DNA from: Fratercula arctica
Lineage: Eukaryota; Chordata; Aves; Charadriiformes; Alcidae
Assembly (NCBI GenBank): GCA_947846985.1
Contig: CANTUZ010000002.1
Coordinates: 135,741,889 to 135,805,888 of the forward strand
Length of the DNA stretch: 64,000 bases
Direction of reading: 5' to 3'
Numbering within the stretch: position 1 is the stretch's first letter; each line of letters opens with the position of its first letter. Made by a program: the position numbers and the translations under genes. The notes beneath the pieces were generated by a model. The model made no database searches and was not told where the DNA came from. It worked only from the letters and a program-made list of their open reading frames with translations. This document shows, piece after piece, positions 62,901 through 64,000 of this stretch.

Positions 62901-64000
62901 AGTTATAAATAAGAGCAATATCTTACTGTTGTGTTGAACTAAAGAATACAAGAGTCATAGTACTGTGCTATTCAACAACGTATTAATTTTGAAGGCTGAT
63001 AAAAATGTCTGCAGAGACTAGCCAAAGAACTTCCAGTCCTGTTGGCCCAATGCCCCAAAGAAACCTTGAATCTCTCAAAACAGTTTAGCTCATCTTCGTG
63101 ACTGGTTCAGGGAACCTTCATCAGATGAACAAAGCCACAAAGCCAGAAGCAAAGCCCAGAAACAAAGCCCCTCACAAATATCTGCTGCAGCAAGCGTGTT
63201 TGACTGAGTTTAGTTTTGAACTGTCTGACGCATAGCAATAACTATATATGGCAAAATCAAAGCAAAACTATTTATTAATTAACATTATTTGAGTAGTTGT
63301 AACATGGTGTGTAGTATTTTCAGCAGATATCCTGAGCAAATCCTTGAAATATTCTCTTCTGTACTCACTGTCTGATGGTGTTAATGTAATTATTGTTCCT
63401 ACATATTGTTCCTAAAATGTTTAGCAACTCTACAAAACTATCTATACACATTCTCTCTGTATATATGTTTATCAATATATGCACTATATACTGTATACAT
63501 GCTATGTATGAATATATACACACACATGCACCATAGAATATACAGGAAGAGCTGGAGGATGACTCTAGAGCACAGTAGATTCTGCTGAATGCTACGGAAT
63601 TGAGCTGCTACTGGACTCCACCAGCCTCCTGATGTCTACAGACAAGGTCCTGTGCCCAGAGAGTCTTCGGTTCTTCGGTTTTGGTGTGTGGACGGTGTCA
63701 GTGATAGCTACATCCAACAGGTATGTATGTGGGAATGCTAAATATACAATGTTGAGACGATGCTGCCTCAACAGAAGCTGTATCTCCTGGGTGTTGGAGA
63801 TGACCAGCACTGGCAAACAGTCCTGATGATACAAAATCTTGTTCTGTTTTGAGATATACTCTGGAGATAGATGGATGACTGATTGAGGACAGAGATACTG
63901 GGTTTGAAAAGAAATAGTCTAAGACGCTGAACTGACTGTGAACTGAGTGGTGAGATGTGAAGAAAATGAGGAAAAATGCCAAAGGTAGAAGCACAAACAC

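Larger units (their letters stand above)
57580..64000. other. Region 3' of CA13
   Basis: 6.4 kb without a recognisable exon. It should begin with the CA13 3' UTR. Then come a CR1 copy with an ATTCT microsatellite (58070-58377), AT-rich sequence, and a TA/CA-rich stretch near 63460-63530. In other amniotes further carbonic anhydrase genes follow CA13, but none of their exons appears here. Confidence 0.6.

Noticed and set aside
57580..64000. Search for a further carbonic anhydrase gene downstream of CA13
   Set aside because: No HFHWG, VHWN or GSLT-type motif is present in any frame, so the next family member must lie beyond the window.
1..64000. CRISPR arrays, bacterial operons, integrons, tRNA or rRNA genes
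   Set aside because: The window is vertebrate genomic DNA. No direct-repeat arrays with spacers and no recognisable tRNA or rRNA sequence were seen.

Overview
This is a eukaryotic window, almost certainly from a bird. Four intron-containing genes lie in the order LRRCC1 (+, 3' part only), E2F5 (+), RBIS/C8orf59 (-) and CA13 (+). That is the gene order I know from human 8q21 and its amniote counterparts. The interspersed repeats that can be recognised are CR1 LINE 3' ends, several with the terminal ATTCT-type tail typical of birds. Introns are short for a vertebrate, and two GC-rich CpG-island promoters stand out from AT-rich surroundings. The species cannot be fixed from the sequence alone.

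Layout. 1-14.6 kb: the last twelve coding exons of LRRCC1, encoding about 670 residues of coiled coil that end at 14389. 14.6-17.4 kb: intergenic sequence. 17.4-33.2 kb: complete E2F5, nine coding exons and 380 residues. Its third intron is a U12-type AT-AC intron with textbook signals. 33.1-38.2 kb: complete RBIS on the minus strand, three coding exons and 101 residues, tail-to-tail with E2F5. The two genes appear to use overlapping poly(A) signals. 37.9-39.6 kb: a CpG island between the divergent RBIS and CA13 starts, with a perfect cAMP response element near the RBIS start codon. 39.4-57.6 kb: complete CA13, seven coding exons and 258 residues, with all catalytic zinc ligands present. 57.6-64 kb: no recognisable coding exons; a CR1 copy runs into an (ATTCT)n microsatellite.

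The gene products work separately: a centrosomal coiled-coil protein, a pocket-protein-dependent transcriptional repressor, a small ribosome-biogenesis factor and a cytosolic carbonic anhydrase. There is no operon-like logic. The physical coupling is at gene ends: convergent E2F5/RBIS 3' ends and divergent RBIS/CA13 promoters. Exons were built by hand from splice signals, reading-frame continuity and recalled family sequences, so UTR limits and transcription starts are approximate. I found no sign of a novel biological system. The most notable items are the AT-AC intron, the shared poly(A) region, an E2F5 exon longer than I recall from mammals, and a few unexplained GC-rich tracts.
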